The notes: generated by a model not told the origin, from the letters alone. DNA of 17,346 nucleotides from a bacterium (GCA_022844575.1 JALHLL010000046.1:1-17346), one strand, 5' to 3'. Positions 7,257 to 15,788 are shown, numbered from the stretch's first letter. A program made the numbers and translations.

Positions 7257-8438
7257 TCACATCTCTCTCACCATTTTTGCAAAACGTGAGCATGCTTCGG
7301 TTATGGTCCCATCGCTTGCGGCAAAGGAAATGCGTACATAATTTTCCATACCGAATGCCTCGCCGGGAACTAATGCCAAATGATAATCGGCAAGTAATTT
7401 TTCACAAAAAGCAGCCGACGTATTGATGTCTCCACGCAACACTTTTTCAATATTTACCCACAGATAAAAAGCACCGTCCGGTTTATTGAAAGAGATGTCG
7501 GGAATCTTGCCCATTAAATCACATATAAGATATTTTCTTTTTATGAAGGTTTCCCGCATTATTTCCACATCCTTTTGCGCGCCAAGTAATGCACCTAATG
7601 CGGCTTTTTGCGCTACGGATGATGGATGTGAGGTTGCTTGCCCTTGTACTTTCGATGCCTGTTTCCAAATTTCCGGCGGAGTATGCAGAAAACCGATACG
7701 CCAACCCGTCATTGCAAATGCTTTTGAAACGCCGTTTACCGTACAGACGCGCGATGCCACATTCGGGAACGAGCCCGGGCTGCAATGCGATACTGAGCCG
7801 AGTGTTAATTTTTCATAGATTTCATCGCTTAGTATATAACAATCATGCGATTCGAGTACTGACATCAAAGCACCCATTTCATCGCGAGTGAGCATCATGC
7901 CTGACGGATTATTGGGGCTATTAAAAATTACACATTTAGTTTGGGGTGTCAGTGCCGCTTTTAGCTGTTCGGGTGTGGGTTTAAAATTGTTTTCGGCTTT
8001 TGTATAAACCACTACAGGTGTCGCTCCTGTCATTGTCGTCATGGCAGGGTAGCTTACCCAATAGGGTGCAAAAACTATTACCTCATCACCTTCATTACAA
8101 ATTGCCGTTAATACATTTACCAATGCTTGTTTTGCACCGCTCGTAATAAGTACCGTATCGGCTGTTGCTTGTTCAATGCCGTTTTCATTGCGAAACTTAG
8201 CGGCAACGGCTTCACGTAATTCCTTAAACCCATTGGAATCGGTATAATGAGTAAAGTTTTGCTCAATAGCAAGCTCGGCAGCTTTTTTTGCGGAATCAGG
8301 TGTCGGAAAGTCCGGCTCACCTGTGGAAAGCGATATAACATCAATACCTTGCAATTTCATGTTTTTTGCACGGTTTGCAATGACAAGAGTTTGTGATTCC
8401 TCTGCCCGAAGTACGTTTTTTGCTAAAGAATGCGACAT
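7257..8438 (-). CDS. Aspartate aminotransferase (class I, PLP-dependent, 1-beta type)
   Basis: A 393-residue, full-length aminotransferase that moves the amino group between aspartate and 2-oxoglutarate; some relatives also use prephenate or aromatic acids. Visible landmarks: LSTGEPDFPTP (37-47), substrate side; SPNNPSG (174-180) with cofactor-binding Asn176; SDEIYEKL (204-211) with Asp205 and Tyr208; VSKAFAMTGWRIGF (237-250) with the PLP lysine Lys239; and YVRIS with the carboxylate-binding Arg369. All key residues are intact. The length and the TGEPDF motif place it in the 1-beta group found in many bacteria. It is the last of three minus-strand genes, 53 bp after the CNNM/CBS gene, so it may be co-transcribed or have its own promoter. 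Cytoplasmic. Confidence 0.93.
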   Translation of the reverse strand: MSHSLAKNVLRAEESQTLVIANRAKNMKLQGIDVISLSTGEPDFPTPDSAKKAAELAIEQNFTHYTDSNGFKELREAVAAKFRNENGIEQATADTVLITSGAKQALVNVLTAICNEGDEVIVFAPYWVSYPAMTTMTGATPVVVYTKAENNFKPTPEQLKAALTPQTKCVIFNSPNNPSGMMLTRDEMGALMSVLESHDCYILSDEIYEKLTLGSVSHCSPGSFPNVASRVCTVNGVSKAFAMTGWRIGFLHTPPEIWKQASKVQGQATSHPSSVAQKAALGALLGAQKDVEIMRETFIKRKYLICDLMGKIPDISFNKPDGAFYLWVNIEKVLRGDINTSAAFCEKLLADYHLALVPGEAFGMENYVRISFAASDGTITEACSRFAKMVREM

Positions 8439-8491
8439 ATCCCCAATATCCCTATTATTTCGAAAGTATCAATTTCCTTCGTAGTGTTTTG

Positions 8492-9583
8492 TTATTGTGT
8501 CGGGGCTTCGATATTTTCTTTTTCTTCTTGCGCCCTGTGTTCCGCTATTTGCAATAAAGCAATGCGTTTATCCCTACGATTTTTTGCTAATTCCCGAAGA
8601 TCGACAATTCGGTCATTTTCATCCACTATTTCCGTACCCAAAATTGCTTCCATCACATCTTCCATGGTTATAAGCCCCTCAACCCCGCCATATTCATCCA
8701 CAACTACAAAAAGATGCTGTCTGCGCTTTAAGAATTGCTCCAATGCTTTGGCAAGGGGTGCATTTTCAGGTATAAAATACACCTCTCGTATCAGTTCGCG
8801 CATTGGCTTGGAGCTCTTGCCTTCCAAAGCCGACTTTAAGACATCTTTTGTGATTGCATATCCTATAATATTATCGGAATCATTATTCTCCCAAATCGGA
8901 AAACGTGAAAACATTTGTAATTCGGGCATAGCTACGGCTTTGCCTACAGTACTTTCCGCATCACATCCGAAAACAACCGTGCGAGGTGTCATAACATCCG
9001 ATGTCATTACCTCGCTTATATTCATAATGTTCTTTAATAATCGGTATTCATCCGCATCAAGCGTACCTTCGTCTCTTGCTTCATCTACCAAAGCATCAAA
9101 CTCCTCGCGCGAACTTTCTTCATCCGGCGGGGGTATGATTTTACTTTTTATAAGTGTAAGTATGATATTGAGCGGAGTTGAAGTCCATGCAGTAAATCCT
9201 ATTACTCTGCCGGTAACAACGGCAAGGCGTTCCGCATAGCGCAAGCCCAATGAATAAGCAAAGGTTTTGAGTATGACGATAGAGATAAGATATACTAATG
9301 TTGCCGCAAAAACGGAAGTCCATGTATTTATTGACTCTTGCGTCCATGTAATTGCCATCATTGCACCAAGTACAACAAAGGTAATATCGTAAATAAAAAG
9401 GGAGGAAAGTCCCTCAAGGTGATTGGTTTTTAAACGCCGCAAGCGTGTAGCCGTTCGGGGATGAACTGCCCCCAGAGTATCGAGGAAAATATTTGTTATG
9501 CCCGATAATGATGCGGAAAAAAGGGAGCAGAGAATTGTCCCTGCTCCATATAAAAACAGCATTATCAGTTGAAATGTTGTCAT
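8492..9583 (-). CDS. CNNM/CorB-type membrane protein with CBS pair, no CorC C-terminal domain
   Basis: A 363-residue protein of the hemolysin C/CNNM group, linked to magnesium or cobalt transport. Residues 1-150 form the DUF21 membrane domain, with helices near 5-27, 59-79, 90-112 and 120-147. Residues 190-318 form a Bateman module of two CBS domains: the SDVMTPRTVVF segment (195-205) starts the first, and VVVDEYGGVEGLITMEDVME (293-312) is the classic second-CBS signature. The protein ends soon after GTEIVDEND with a charged tail, so the CorC_HlyC domain that often follows is missing; such short forms exist. It starts 5 bp after the stop of the LEA14-like lipoprotein gene, indicating one operon. 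The transported ion is not shown by the sequence. Confidence 0.88.
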   Translation of the reverse strand: MTTFQLIMLFLYGAGTILCSLFSASLSGITNIFLDTLGAVHPRTATRLRRLKTNHLEGLSSLFIYDITFVVLGAMMAITWTQESINTWTSVFAATLVYLISIVILKTFAYSLGLRYAERLAVVTGRVIGFTAWTSTPLNIILTLIKSKIIPPPDEESSREEFDALVDEARDEGTLDADEYRLLKNIMNISEVMTSDVMTPRTVVFGCDAESTVGKAVAMPELQMFSRFPIWENNDSDNIIGYAITKDVLKSALEGKSSKPMRELIREVYFIPENAPLAKALEQFLKRRQHLFVVVDEYGGVEGLITMEDVMEAILGTEIVDENDRIVDLRELAKNRRDKRIALLQIAEHRAQEEKENIEAPTQ

Positions 9584-9588
9584 GCAGT

Positions 9589-10224
9589 TTAATTCGTAAA
9601 CTCTTTATCGATAATTGTAATACGCCCCGGATATGTCATAGGTCCGAATGATGTTGAAACGGTCGGTTTGGCATCCAATTTTAAACGTCCTGCACTGCCT
9701 TTTGCTCCACCTATTGCCATAGCCAAATCAACAACTTGCTCATATCCTTTTTTACCGAAAAATTCATATAAATCAAGCGAAATGGTAATGGGGATAATTT
9801 CTTGCTGCCCAGTGCCGGGTATAACAATCGGCTTATCGATATTTCCTGTTATAGTCGGTACATCATCCACCAATAATCTCCATTCGAGTGCCTGCAACGT
9901 TGCATTGGAACTCCGCGAACCGCCTTTTCCGTCATTCGGATTGGAGGCAGCAACATTAAGAGTAAAGGAAGCGGGAAATCTGTTAGAGCGGAAAGAATTG
10001 GCAAGCGAAAGTCCGTCGGTGATGGAGAAGTCGGTCAGTTTTGATTTGTTGGAAAGAGATATTCCTGATAATTGAAAGCCCGATACATTATCCAGCTTAA
10101 ACTTTAGGCGTTTCAAATTTGCCAATGCACCGCCGATATCGCTTAACTGCTTACAACCCTGCATACTAAGTATCATGCACATTGTGGCGAATAGCACAAA
10201 AGTTTTCTTATGCTTTGAAAACAT
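9589..10224 (-). CDS. LEA14-like (LEA type 2) lipoprotein
   Basis: A 211-residue lipoprotein. The N-terminus is a signal peptide with a cysteine after MILSMQGC (about residues 17-24), a lipobox-like site. The mature part contains a WHy/LEA14-type beta-sandwich: LSNKSKLTDFSITDGLSLAN, FTLNVAASNPN, WRLLVDDVPTITGNI and PITISLDLYEFFG follow the usual run of strands in which a 'NPN' motif begins the second strand. Such proteins are small envelope proteins of unclear role in bacteria. GGGAG lies 5-6 bases before ATG 10224, which fixes the start. First gene of a three-gene minus-strand unit with the CNNM/CBS protein and aspartate aminotransferase. Confidence 0.75.
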   Translation of the reverse strand: MFSKHKKTFVLFATMCMILSMQGCKQLSDIGGALANLKRLKFKLDNVSGFQLSGISLSNKSKLTDFSITDGLSLANSFRSNRFPASFTLNVAASNPNDGKGGSRSSNATLQALEWRLLVDDVPTITGNIDKPIVIPGTGQQEIIPITISLDLYEFFGKKGYEQVVDLAMAIGGAKGSAGRLKLDAKPTVSTSFGPMTYPGRITIIDKEFTN

Positions 10225-10252
10225 GGTAGCTCCCTATAAAAAAGTTTATAGC

Positions 10253-10271
10253 GTATGTATTCCATACATAC
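10253..10271. promoter_or_regulatory. Perfect palindrome GTATGTAT-TCC-ATACATAC upstream of lipoprotein gene
   Basis: Two 8-bp arms, GTATGTAT (10253-10260) and ATACATAC (10264-10271), are separated by TCC. The site ends about 29 bp upstream of the minus-strand start at 10224, next to a TATAAA (minus strand, about 10246-10251). This is the geometry of an operator for a dimeric regulator; which one is unknown. Confidence 0.4.
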
Positions 10272-10387
10272 TAAAAATACGAAGTTCATTCGGTTTGACG
10301 TATCAGATTGCTTTTTTATGGGAAAGGTATCAAATACGGATTCGGTGCATGGGTAGCAATGGGGGCTTAATACATTTTCGGTGCATT

Positions 10388-10424
10388 ACAAAGGTATAGT
10401 GGATTTCGCCCCCTATACCTTTGT
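10388..10424. terminator. Inverted repeat, possible terminator of the minus-strand barrel gene
   Basis: ACAAAGGTATAG (10388-10399) and CTATACCTTTGT (10413-10424) form a perfect 12-bp stem with a 13-base loop. It lies 44 bp beyond the stop of the 10468-11052 gene. Neither side has a good T-run, so an attenuating or RNA-stabilising hairpin, or a protein site, is as likely as an intrinsic terminator. The rest of 10225-10467 shows only the palindrome at 10253 and no gene. Confidence 0.45.
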
Positions 10425-10467
10425 ATAATACTATGATATATGACTATGTAAAGTAAAGAGTATTACA

Positions 10468-11052
10468 TTACTGAAGGAAAAACCGTACGCCTGTGCTTAT
10501 AGAAAGTCCATTGGAAAATATAGGCTCCGTTGGCACTTTATCTGCAGTCGCACCAATACCCACCCCTCCGATTTCAATAAAATAATTACCCATTTCACCA
10601 AAAAAGAATTCAAATCCGAATAGGCCGTATCCCCCGAAAGTGAGGCTTTTTGATGAGAACTTTTGCTGCGGCATTACTGCAATGATACCACCTTCGCCAT
10701 AGAGCCGGATTTTTTCACTCGCCTGACCGGCTACACCGATTAAACCGAGAGAAACATTACTATATGGCAACCATGTTGTGATACCATCAAGTATATTCTG
10801 ATTAAACATCAGATTTCCTTTTAAGCGTATAGCCATGTTCTCATCGGCAAAATAAGGGGTGATAACATTTAAGCCGAAACCGAAATCATTTTGGTATTGA
10901 ACAAGCTGATAACCAATACCCAGTCCATTATTGGCATTAAACTTTGTTTGACTATAGGAGAGCTTGCTCGAAAAAAAAAGAATACATACAAATACAAAAC
11001 ATTTTAACAACAAGTATGAATATACTCTATCAACTCTTTGCAGTTCTGTCAT
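10468..11052 (-). CDS. Predicted outer-membrane beta-barrel protein
   Basis: A 194-residue secreted protein of no recognised named family. The N-terminus has a basic start, a hydrophobic stretch (about 14-29) and a likely cleavage after SKLSYS (29-34). The mature chain is rich in alternating, glycine-aromatic strands such as GLGIGYQLVQYQ, MAIRLKGNLMF, VSLGLIGVAG, FGGYGLFGFEFFFG and the closing STGVRFFLQ, as in small outer-membrane barrels of Bacteroidota. GGAG lies about 8 bases before ATG 11052. It follows the lipoprotein gene by 67 bp on the same strand and could be the fourth member of the left sigma-factor module, which has no counterpart in the right module. Confidence 0.65.
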   Translation of the reverse strand: MTELQRVDRVYSYLLLKCFVFVCILFFSSKLSYSQTKFNANNGLGIGYQLVQYQNDFGFGLNVITPYFADENMAIRLKGNLMFNQNILDGITTWLPYSNVSLGLIGVAGQASEKIRLYGEGGIIAVMPQQKFSSKSLTFGGYGLFGFEFFFGEMGNYFIEIGGVGIGATADKVPTEPIFSNGLSISTGVRFFLQ

Positions 11053-11119
11053 TATGAAACTCCAATTTTTTTATAAATAAAAAGTTTTGAATATTAAATA
11101 TATAAGGCCGAGTGTCGAA

Positions 11120-11977
11120 TTACTTTATTGAAAAATCAACTAATTGTCTATCGTAAGACTCGGGCAAAACCTGATACGAACCCGAAAAATCCGATTTTAT
11201 AATTGCTCTTTCTCTCACCATCCCAACCGAGCTATTACACCATATTTTTCGGTAATCAGTAAATGTTACTGTCTTTTTCTCATTGTCAAAAACAGCCTCA
11301 TCCGGGGCAAATATTTTGCTATTGTAAAACAAATCAGATTCAGTGATAATACATGGATATTGGGGATAAAAATCCGGATTAACAGTCTCTGTGCCTGCCC
11401 GATAGCTATTCTTTGCTTCTATACGGACATTTAAGCCACTAAACCCTGATTTCAGGAAAGGAGTTTGAGTTCCCGTAAAGTCGCCGCCTGAAATTTCGGA
11501 AATTGGCGAATTTACGTTTTCACAAATTTTTGTACTGCTATCGCAGTATTTCCTAAAAATAATGGCGGGAGCCCCCGGACAAAAGTTACAGGCTCTTTGT
11601 ATAAGAGAGTTGTTAACTAACCACTCCCCCTTACTTTTTCTCCAATATATTTGCTCAAGGTTGTAGTTTGGTACACCGGTCGCCGAATATGTTGTGAAAT
11701 TATGTGAGAGTACAATACTCTTTGAGCCATTATCCGAAAGATCGGTGGTTTCGGAAATTACAGTAAGGGTATCATACGTTTTTGGAAATGGTAATTCTTT
11801 GCCGTTGGTGTCTATATGAGTTCGTTCATACACCCAATAAGATCCGTTCTTTACGGTCATTAGAAAAGTTGGCATCCCTTTTGTACAGTTTGCCGTAGGT
11901 GGGGATAAAGTTCTTTCGGTACATGAAGAGAGTAAAAACAATAGTGTTAGTACACTCGTAGAAAATAATAATTTCAT
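11120..11977 (-). CDS. Lipoprotein of the left sigma/anti-sigma module
   Basis: A 285-residue lipoprotein with a clear signal and lipobox, LLFLLSSC (Cys19). The mature part has several cysteines and a segment NGSYWVYER (about 44-52) that parallels GDNWVFTN in the lipoprotein of the right module. Later SVGMVRERAIIKSD parallels GVGLVKMVF there. These short likenesses and the same place in the gene order suggest the two are distant relatives. The fold and role are unknown. AGGGAA lies 7 bases before ATG 11977. It begins 16 bp after the anti-sigma stop, so it is co-transcribed with the sigma factor and could be an envelope-side partner of the anti-sigma protein. Confidence 0.7.
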   Translation of the reverse strand: MKLLFSTSVLTLLFLLSSCTERTLSPPTANCTKGMPTFLMTVKNGSYWVYERTHIDTNGKELPFPKTYDTLTVISETTDLSDNGSKSIVLSHNFTTYSATGVPNYNLEQIYWRKSKGEWLVNNSLIQRACNFCPGAPAIIFRKYCDSSTKICENVNSPISEISGGDFTGTQTPFLKSGFSGLNVRIEAKNSYRAGTETVNPDFYPQYPCIITESDLFYNSKIFAPDEAVFDNEKKTVTFTDYRKIWCNSSVGMVRERAIIKSDFSGSYQVLPESYDRQLVDFSIK

Positions 11978-11993
11978 AGTAATTTCCCTTGAT

Positions 11994-13274
11994 TTATAAA
12001 TTAATACCTAATAACAAAGAAATTCCCGTTCTATATGTTGATTGCCAGCCGCCTTTTCCGGATAAAGCGAGCATAGTTGCATCAACGGAAGAACCGATAT
12101 GAAAGTCGTTAATAGGCGTAAATGACATTCCGAACTGTGCTTTGCCTAAAGGTCCTGCATCGCTTGCACCAATCGAAACGGATGCGAAATAGTTTACATA
12201 TTCGCTATGGATATATTCAATTTTTTTATCTATGTCCAACCATAACGTCGCGGCAGCCCACACAACGTTTTCATCGCGAATAAATCGGGATTGTTCCTGT
12301 TTATCAACAATTACATATGTGGGTAAAAATTCATTACCGGCTTCAAACCCTAAGTAAAATGATTTTCCCACATCCCATAAAACCGTTACATTGATATTGT
12401 CGGCTTTTCCTTTGTAACTACCTTCTGTCTTCGAGTTCTGATGTAATCCGCCGAGACTTTTTATCCATATTCGAGATGGAATTACGGAAAATTCTTTCGG
12501 TGTAATAATCTCTTCCACTCTGCGATTACTATGAGCTATTTCATTATTATCGGAAAATCCGACTGCAATGTCATTATCCTTCAATAAAACACTTGTAATA
12601 TCAATGGATGTGGCATCAATATGATTGTCTTGGGATGTATTTCCCGATGACTCTTCCGTTATCGTTTCATTAGTCGAAGTATTCTGCAAAGTATAATTAT
12701 GTTCCTGAATTTTTTTGTACGAATGTTCCGCACCTTTGCTATCTACCCTTTGCTCCGAATTATTGTTGTGTACGGAGTTATTGTTATCAGCCGATTTATC
12801 CGACAATAGACTTATTATATCTTTATTGTTGCTATTTGCAGGCTCTATTTTATTTTTTATAGTATATCCATTATCCGGGGAATTTGCAAGGTGAGTTTTT
12901 TCCGAGATAGTATGGTTGTATTCCATAATACCGTATGTAATTGCACTACCCGTTATTAAAGCACCGATAATAGGTAATGCTTTAGTTGAAACGGTTTGCA
13001 TAACCGATGAAATAATACCTTTTTGTACAACACTTATAGCTGTTGGGTCGGTTATGTCTATGGCTGCAAATACGGATGTACTTAATCCCAAAGGAGGTTG
13101 AATGGTGTTCCGAACATTATTGACGGAAGTTTGTAATGCGATTGCTTCCTGAAATTCCTTTTGTATATCTTTATTTTCCGCCAAAGCAGAAAACAGAACA
13201 TTGGTTTCGGTTTCCGATGCTTCGCCATCCAAAAAAAGATATATCAAATCTTCTATGGCATTTTTATTATCCAT
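11994..13274 (-). CDS. Membrane-crossing anti-sigma factor with C-terminal beta-barrel-like domain (left module)
   Basis: A 426-residue protein with four parts. Residues 1-50 resemble an anti-sigma N-terminus (IEDLIYLFLDGEASETE then FQEAIALQ), without the zinc-binding His-Cys-Cys of ZAS anti-sigmas. About 97-115 is one membrane helix. About 120-260 is a polar Asn/Ser/Asp-rich linker. About 265-426 is a domain with roughly eight glycine-aromatic strands ending GISLLLGINL, like a small outer-membrane barrel. This matches the dual membrane-spanning anti-sigma (Dma) design described in Bacteroides thetaiotaomicron. It would hold its sigma factor (gene 11 bp upstream) until an outer-membrane signal releases it. 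The paralogue lies at 14538-15788. Barrel topology is inferred from pattern only. Confidence 0.75.
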   Translation of the reverse strand: MDNKNAIEDLIYLFLDGEASETETNVLFSALAENKDIQKEFQEAIALQTSVNNVRNTIQPPLGLSTSVFAAIDITDPTAISVVQKGIISSVMQTVSTKALPIIGALITGSAITYGIMEYNHTISEKTHLANSPDNGYTIKNKIEPANSNNKDIISLLSDKSADNNNSVHNNNSEQRVDSKGAEHSYKKIQEHNYTLQNTSTNETITEESSGNTSQDNHIDATSIDITSVLLKDNDIAVGFSDNNEIAHSNRRVEEIITPKEFSVIPSRIWIKSLGGLHQNSKTEGSYKGKADNINVTVLWDVGKSFYLGFEAGNEFLPTYVIVDKQEQSRFIRDENVVWAAATLWLDIDKKIEYIHSEYVNYFASVSIGASDAGPLGKAQFGMSFTPINDFHIGSSVDATMLALSGKGGWQSTYRTGISLLLGINL

Positions 13275-13285
13275 GTTTGCACCTA

Positions 13286-13843
13286 TTATTCATAATGATT
13301 CAAATAGGGGGACAGTATTTCTCTTAATCGTTTTTTTGCACGTACTATTCTGTTGCGAACAGTTGTGAGCGGAACATTCTGAATATCCGCAATTTCATTA
13401 TATGTCATATTGCCGAATGTTTGCATTATAAGTGCCTCTTTTTGTTCATCGGGCAATAATTGTAATGCGGATTCCATCACTAAAGTCATTTCCTTTTTTT
13501 CATAATCATTGCCAAGTGTCGGTATATCAATTTCATCGAGCGTGATAGGTTGTGTTGCCGAACGTTTTTTTTCATCGAGGCATATATTACGAACTATACG
13601 CATCAGGTATGCACCAACATTGTCAATGGCAGTACCCTTCTGACCTGTTCTGAAAAAACGAACAAAAGATTCTTGTACCGCGTCTTTTGCTTTATCATCA
13701 TTACCCAATGTTATCCGACAATAAGCCCATACCTTGTGTTCATAACGTCGGTACAGTTCCTTAAAAGCATCATTGCATACCTGAGTGTTATTGAACAAGG
13801 CATACAATTCCGTATCGGATACTATGGTTACATCGTTTTTCAT
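13286..13843 (-). CDS. ECF-type RNA polymerase sigma factor (left module)
   Basis: A 185-residue ECF sigma factor. Region 2 (about 20-92) contains FKELYRRYEHKVWAYC and DAVQESFVRFF, the helix that grips core polymerase and melts the -10 element. Region 4 (about 125-178) contains LPDEQKEALIMQTFGNMTYN and the DNA-recognition helix TTVRNRIVRAKKRL. It shares the run TVRNRIVRAK and a like N-terminus (MKND... against MKKE...) with the divergent sigma factor at 13963. The anti-sigma gene follows by 11 bp. A candidate ECF promoter, TGAAAC then 17 bases then GTC on the minus strand, lies just before the start, suggesting autoregulation. Confidence 0.92.
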   Translation of the reverse strand: MKNDVTIVSDTELYALFNNTQVCNDAFKELYRRYEHKVWAYCRITLGNDDKAKDAVQESFVRFFRTGQKGTAIDNVGAYLMRIVRNICLDEKKRSATQPITLDEIDIPTLGNDYEKKEMTLVMESALQLLPDEQKEALIMQTFGNMTYNEIADIQNVPLTTVRNRIVRAKKRLREILSPYLNHYE

Positions 13844-13873
13844 TTCTGTTGAGACTGACTTATGATACGCGGA

Positions 13874-13921
13874 TTTGTTTCATGCGATAACTCGGGATAA
13901 TTTTTTTTGACTTGAAACAAA
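13874..13921. promoter_or_regulatory. Shared divergent promoter region with inverted TTTGTTTCA/TGAAACAAA elements
   Basis: TTTGTTTCA (13874-13882) and TGAAACAAA (13913-13921) are exact inverted copies in the short gap between the two sigma genes. Read outward, each TGAAAC is followed by 17 bases and then GTC (minus strand) or GTT (plus strand), the spacing of an ECF promoter (-35 GAAC-like, -10 GTC-like). One sigma factor may thus read both promoters. An overlapping Bacteroidota-type pair, TTTG (13874-13877) and TAATTTTT (13898-13905), is also present on the plus strand. Confidence 0.5.
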
Positions 13922-13962
13922 GGAAAAGGATGACTGTTGTTACATTCGTAGGCAACAATGTT

Positions 13963-14538
13963 ATGAAAAAAGAGATTATATATACGGATAAGACCGATGA
14001 GGAGATTTACTACTTCCTATGTGATGCTAAAACTAAGGAAGAGGCATTTCGCGCATTGTATGCAAGACATAAGGCACGTATATATGGGTATTGTCGAAAA
14101 ATTGTGGGTACGGCTGCTGCCGATGATATGCTGCAAGAAACCTTTTTGCGTTTTCTTACGAGTACACATCGTGATAAACCCATGAATCATGTATTGGGCT
14201 ATCTGATGACGATTGCACGTAATCTGTGCCTTAACTATAAGGAAAATCACGAAAGGCAAAATGTTCATATTGAAGATATAAATGAAATTCCGATGCCTAC
14301 ATCGGTGGAATCGATGCATACGAGCCATGATTTGAGAAAAGCGATTGATTCGGCTTTGGATTTATTGCAGGATGAATACCGTGAAGCCGTATGGTTACAA
14401 ATATATTCGGGTATGTCATATCAGGAAATTGCCGAGACAACGGGAAATCCGGTATCTACTGTACGAAACCGCATTGTAAGGGCAAAAACAAAGTTACGCG
14501 GTTTACTTGCTCCGTATTTTGAAGAATTGAAGGACTAA
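13963..14538 (+). CDS. ECF-type RNA polymerase sigma factor (right module)
   Basis: A 191-residue ECF sigma factor. Region 2 has FRALYARHKARIYGYC and DDMLQETFLRFL; region 4 has LQDEYREAVWLQIYSGMSYQ then EIAETTGNPVSTVRNRIVRA. Start choice: ATG 13963 gives MKKEIIYTDKTDEEIYYFL, which lines up with the left paralogue's MKNDVTIVSDTELYALF, and the DNA before both reads CAACA...ATGAAAAA. ATG 13930 has a better ribosome-binding site (AAAGGA at 13919-13924) and would add 11 residues, but it overlaps the candidate promoter, so the longer form remains an alternative. The stop TAA overlaps the anti-sigma start (TAATG), implying coupled translation. Confidence 0.9.
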   Translation: MKKEIIYTDKTDEEIYYFLCDAKTKEEAFRALYARHKARIYGYCRKIVGTAAADDMLQETFLRFLTSTHRDKPMNHVLGYLMTIARNLCLNYKENHERQNVHIEDINEIPMPTSVESMHTSHDLRKAIDSALDLLQDEYREAVWLQIYSGMSYQEIAETTGNPVSTVRNRIVRAKTKLRGLLAPYFEELKD

Positions 14539-15788
14539 TGGAGATGAATGAATACTATTCAATAGAAGAGTTGATGACCTTATTTGCTGATGGGGAAATT
14601 TCGGAAGCGGATGAGAAAAGACTATTTGACGCTGTTTCATCCGATCCTAAATATCATGAGGAGTTTCGTCAGGCATTGGCTGTACAGAAAATTCTGTCTG
14701 AGTCTCCTTTCCCGATACCTTCGCAGGAACTTGACAATGCTTTGTTTGAAAAGGCGGGTTTTTCGGAAAAGAAGAAACGCCGTGCACCTATTGTTTGGTT
14801 GAATACAATGGCGGGTAGGTCATTATCGGTGGCTGCTGCTTTTTTACTTGTGTTCGGCATTGTTTCATATACATGGAAGAATGATAATAAGGACACGATA
14901 GTGTCGGGTAATAATGCAACAATCGAAATACCGGAAAGAAGTAATATCATCGCTTCGGGAGAATTGCGGAACGAAGTTGTAATCGAGAAAAAAACTATAG
15001 AACAGAACTATTCCGCACACAAAAAAAGTAATCAGTATAGAATTGTCAGTAATAATATTTTTGAAGAAAGTACTAATGAGAGTAATAATAGTGTACAGGA
15101 AAATAGGATAAGTAACAATATCCAGAAAAACGATAATATTTCGGAGGAAAAACCGGTTACATTTACGAATACCTTACCCCCGATTAAACAAAGTCAAGTT
15201 GAACAAATCGCTTCAATTGAAAAAAGTGCTGCACCGATTTTTCCGATGAAAAAAAGTTATTCAAAGTTTTTTGTTGAAGCACGTGGTGCAATGATGCTTA
15301 ATGCCAATACTGCATCCGGTGCAAATATTGCAATAGCGGGAATGATGCGACTCGGTGAAAAAACTTGGTTGGGTTTGGCTGCCGGAAGAGAATCATTGAT
15401 GAATAATAGTACTAACTCAGTACCGCCAAATGACGGGTTTAGCCTTGGGGAAATGAGTAATATTCCGAACACTAACGAAAAAGCCAATAGAAATGTACAA
15501 ACCGCAGTCGAGGAATCAATCCCGCCGATACAAAATTGGATAGGGGCAGTAGCGGAAAGAAGATTCGGCGAAGTATTTGGTGGTTTGGAGCCCACTGCAC
15601 GTGTAGTTCTGGGCGGAACAGGTATTGGTCCCTTTGCAAAAGTAGGTGCCGGTATGATGCTTCATTTCAGCCCGTCGGTGCATGCTTCTATCGGTTTTGA
15701 AAATACGGGAATTATGTACAAGAAAAAAGATAATTGGCAAACCGCCAATACCATTGGTGCAATTTGCTCCTTTGCTTTAGAATTTTAA
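14538..15788 (+). CDS. Membrane-crossing anti-sigma factor with C-terminal beta-barrel-like domain (right module)
   Basis: A 416-residue paralogue of the protein at 11994-13274. Its anti-sigma N-terminus (IEELMTLFADGEISEADEKR then EEFRQALAVQ, 9-50) aligns well with the left copy (shared LF.DGE.SE...LF.A...EF..A.A.Q). A single membrane helix lies at about 95-112, a polar linker at 115-235, and a domain of about eight strands at 242-416 that includes GPFAKVGAGMMLHFSPSVHA and ends in SFALEF. The terminal phenylalanine is what outer-membrane barrels use for BAM recognition. An insert rich in Asn/Pro/Ser at about 288-325 interrupts the strands and is absent from the left copy. AAGGA lies 3 bases before ATG 14538 and 9 before an in-frame ATG 14544; either start is possible. 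Confidence 0.75.
   Translation: MEMNEYYSIEELMTLFADGEISEADEKRLFDAVSSDPKYHEEFRQALAVQKILSESPFPIPSQELDNALFEKAGFSEKKKRRAPIVWLNTMAGRSLSVAAAFLLVFGIVSYTWKNDNKDTIVSGNNATIEIPERSNIIASGELRNEVVIEKKTIEQNYSAHKKSNQYRIVSNNIFEESTNESNNSVQENRISNNIQKNDNISEEKPVTFTNTLPPIKQSQVEQIASIEKSAAPIFPMKKSYSKFFVEARGAMMLNANTASGANIAIAGMMRLGEKTWLGLAAGRESLMNNSTNSVPPNDGFSLGEMSNIPNTNEKANRNVQTAVEESIPPIQNWIGAVAERRFGEVFGGLEPTARVVLGGTGIGPFAKVGAGMMLHFSPSVHASIGFENTGIMYKKKDNWQTANTIGAICSFALEF

Noticed and set aside
8430..9239. Long plus-strand open frame of 269 codons
   Set aside because: It lies antisense within the CNNM/CBS gene, whose domains are unmistakable; the antisense product is Ser/Ile-rich with no recognisable domain.
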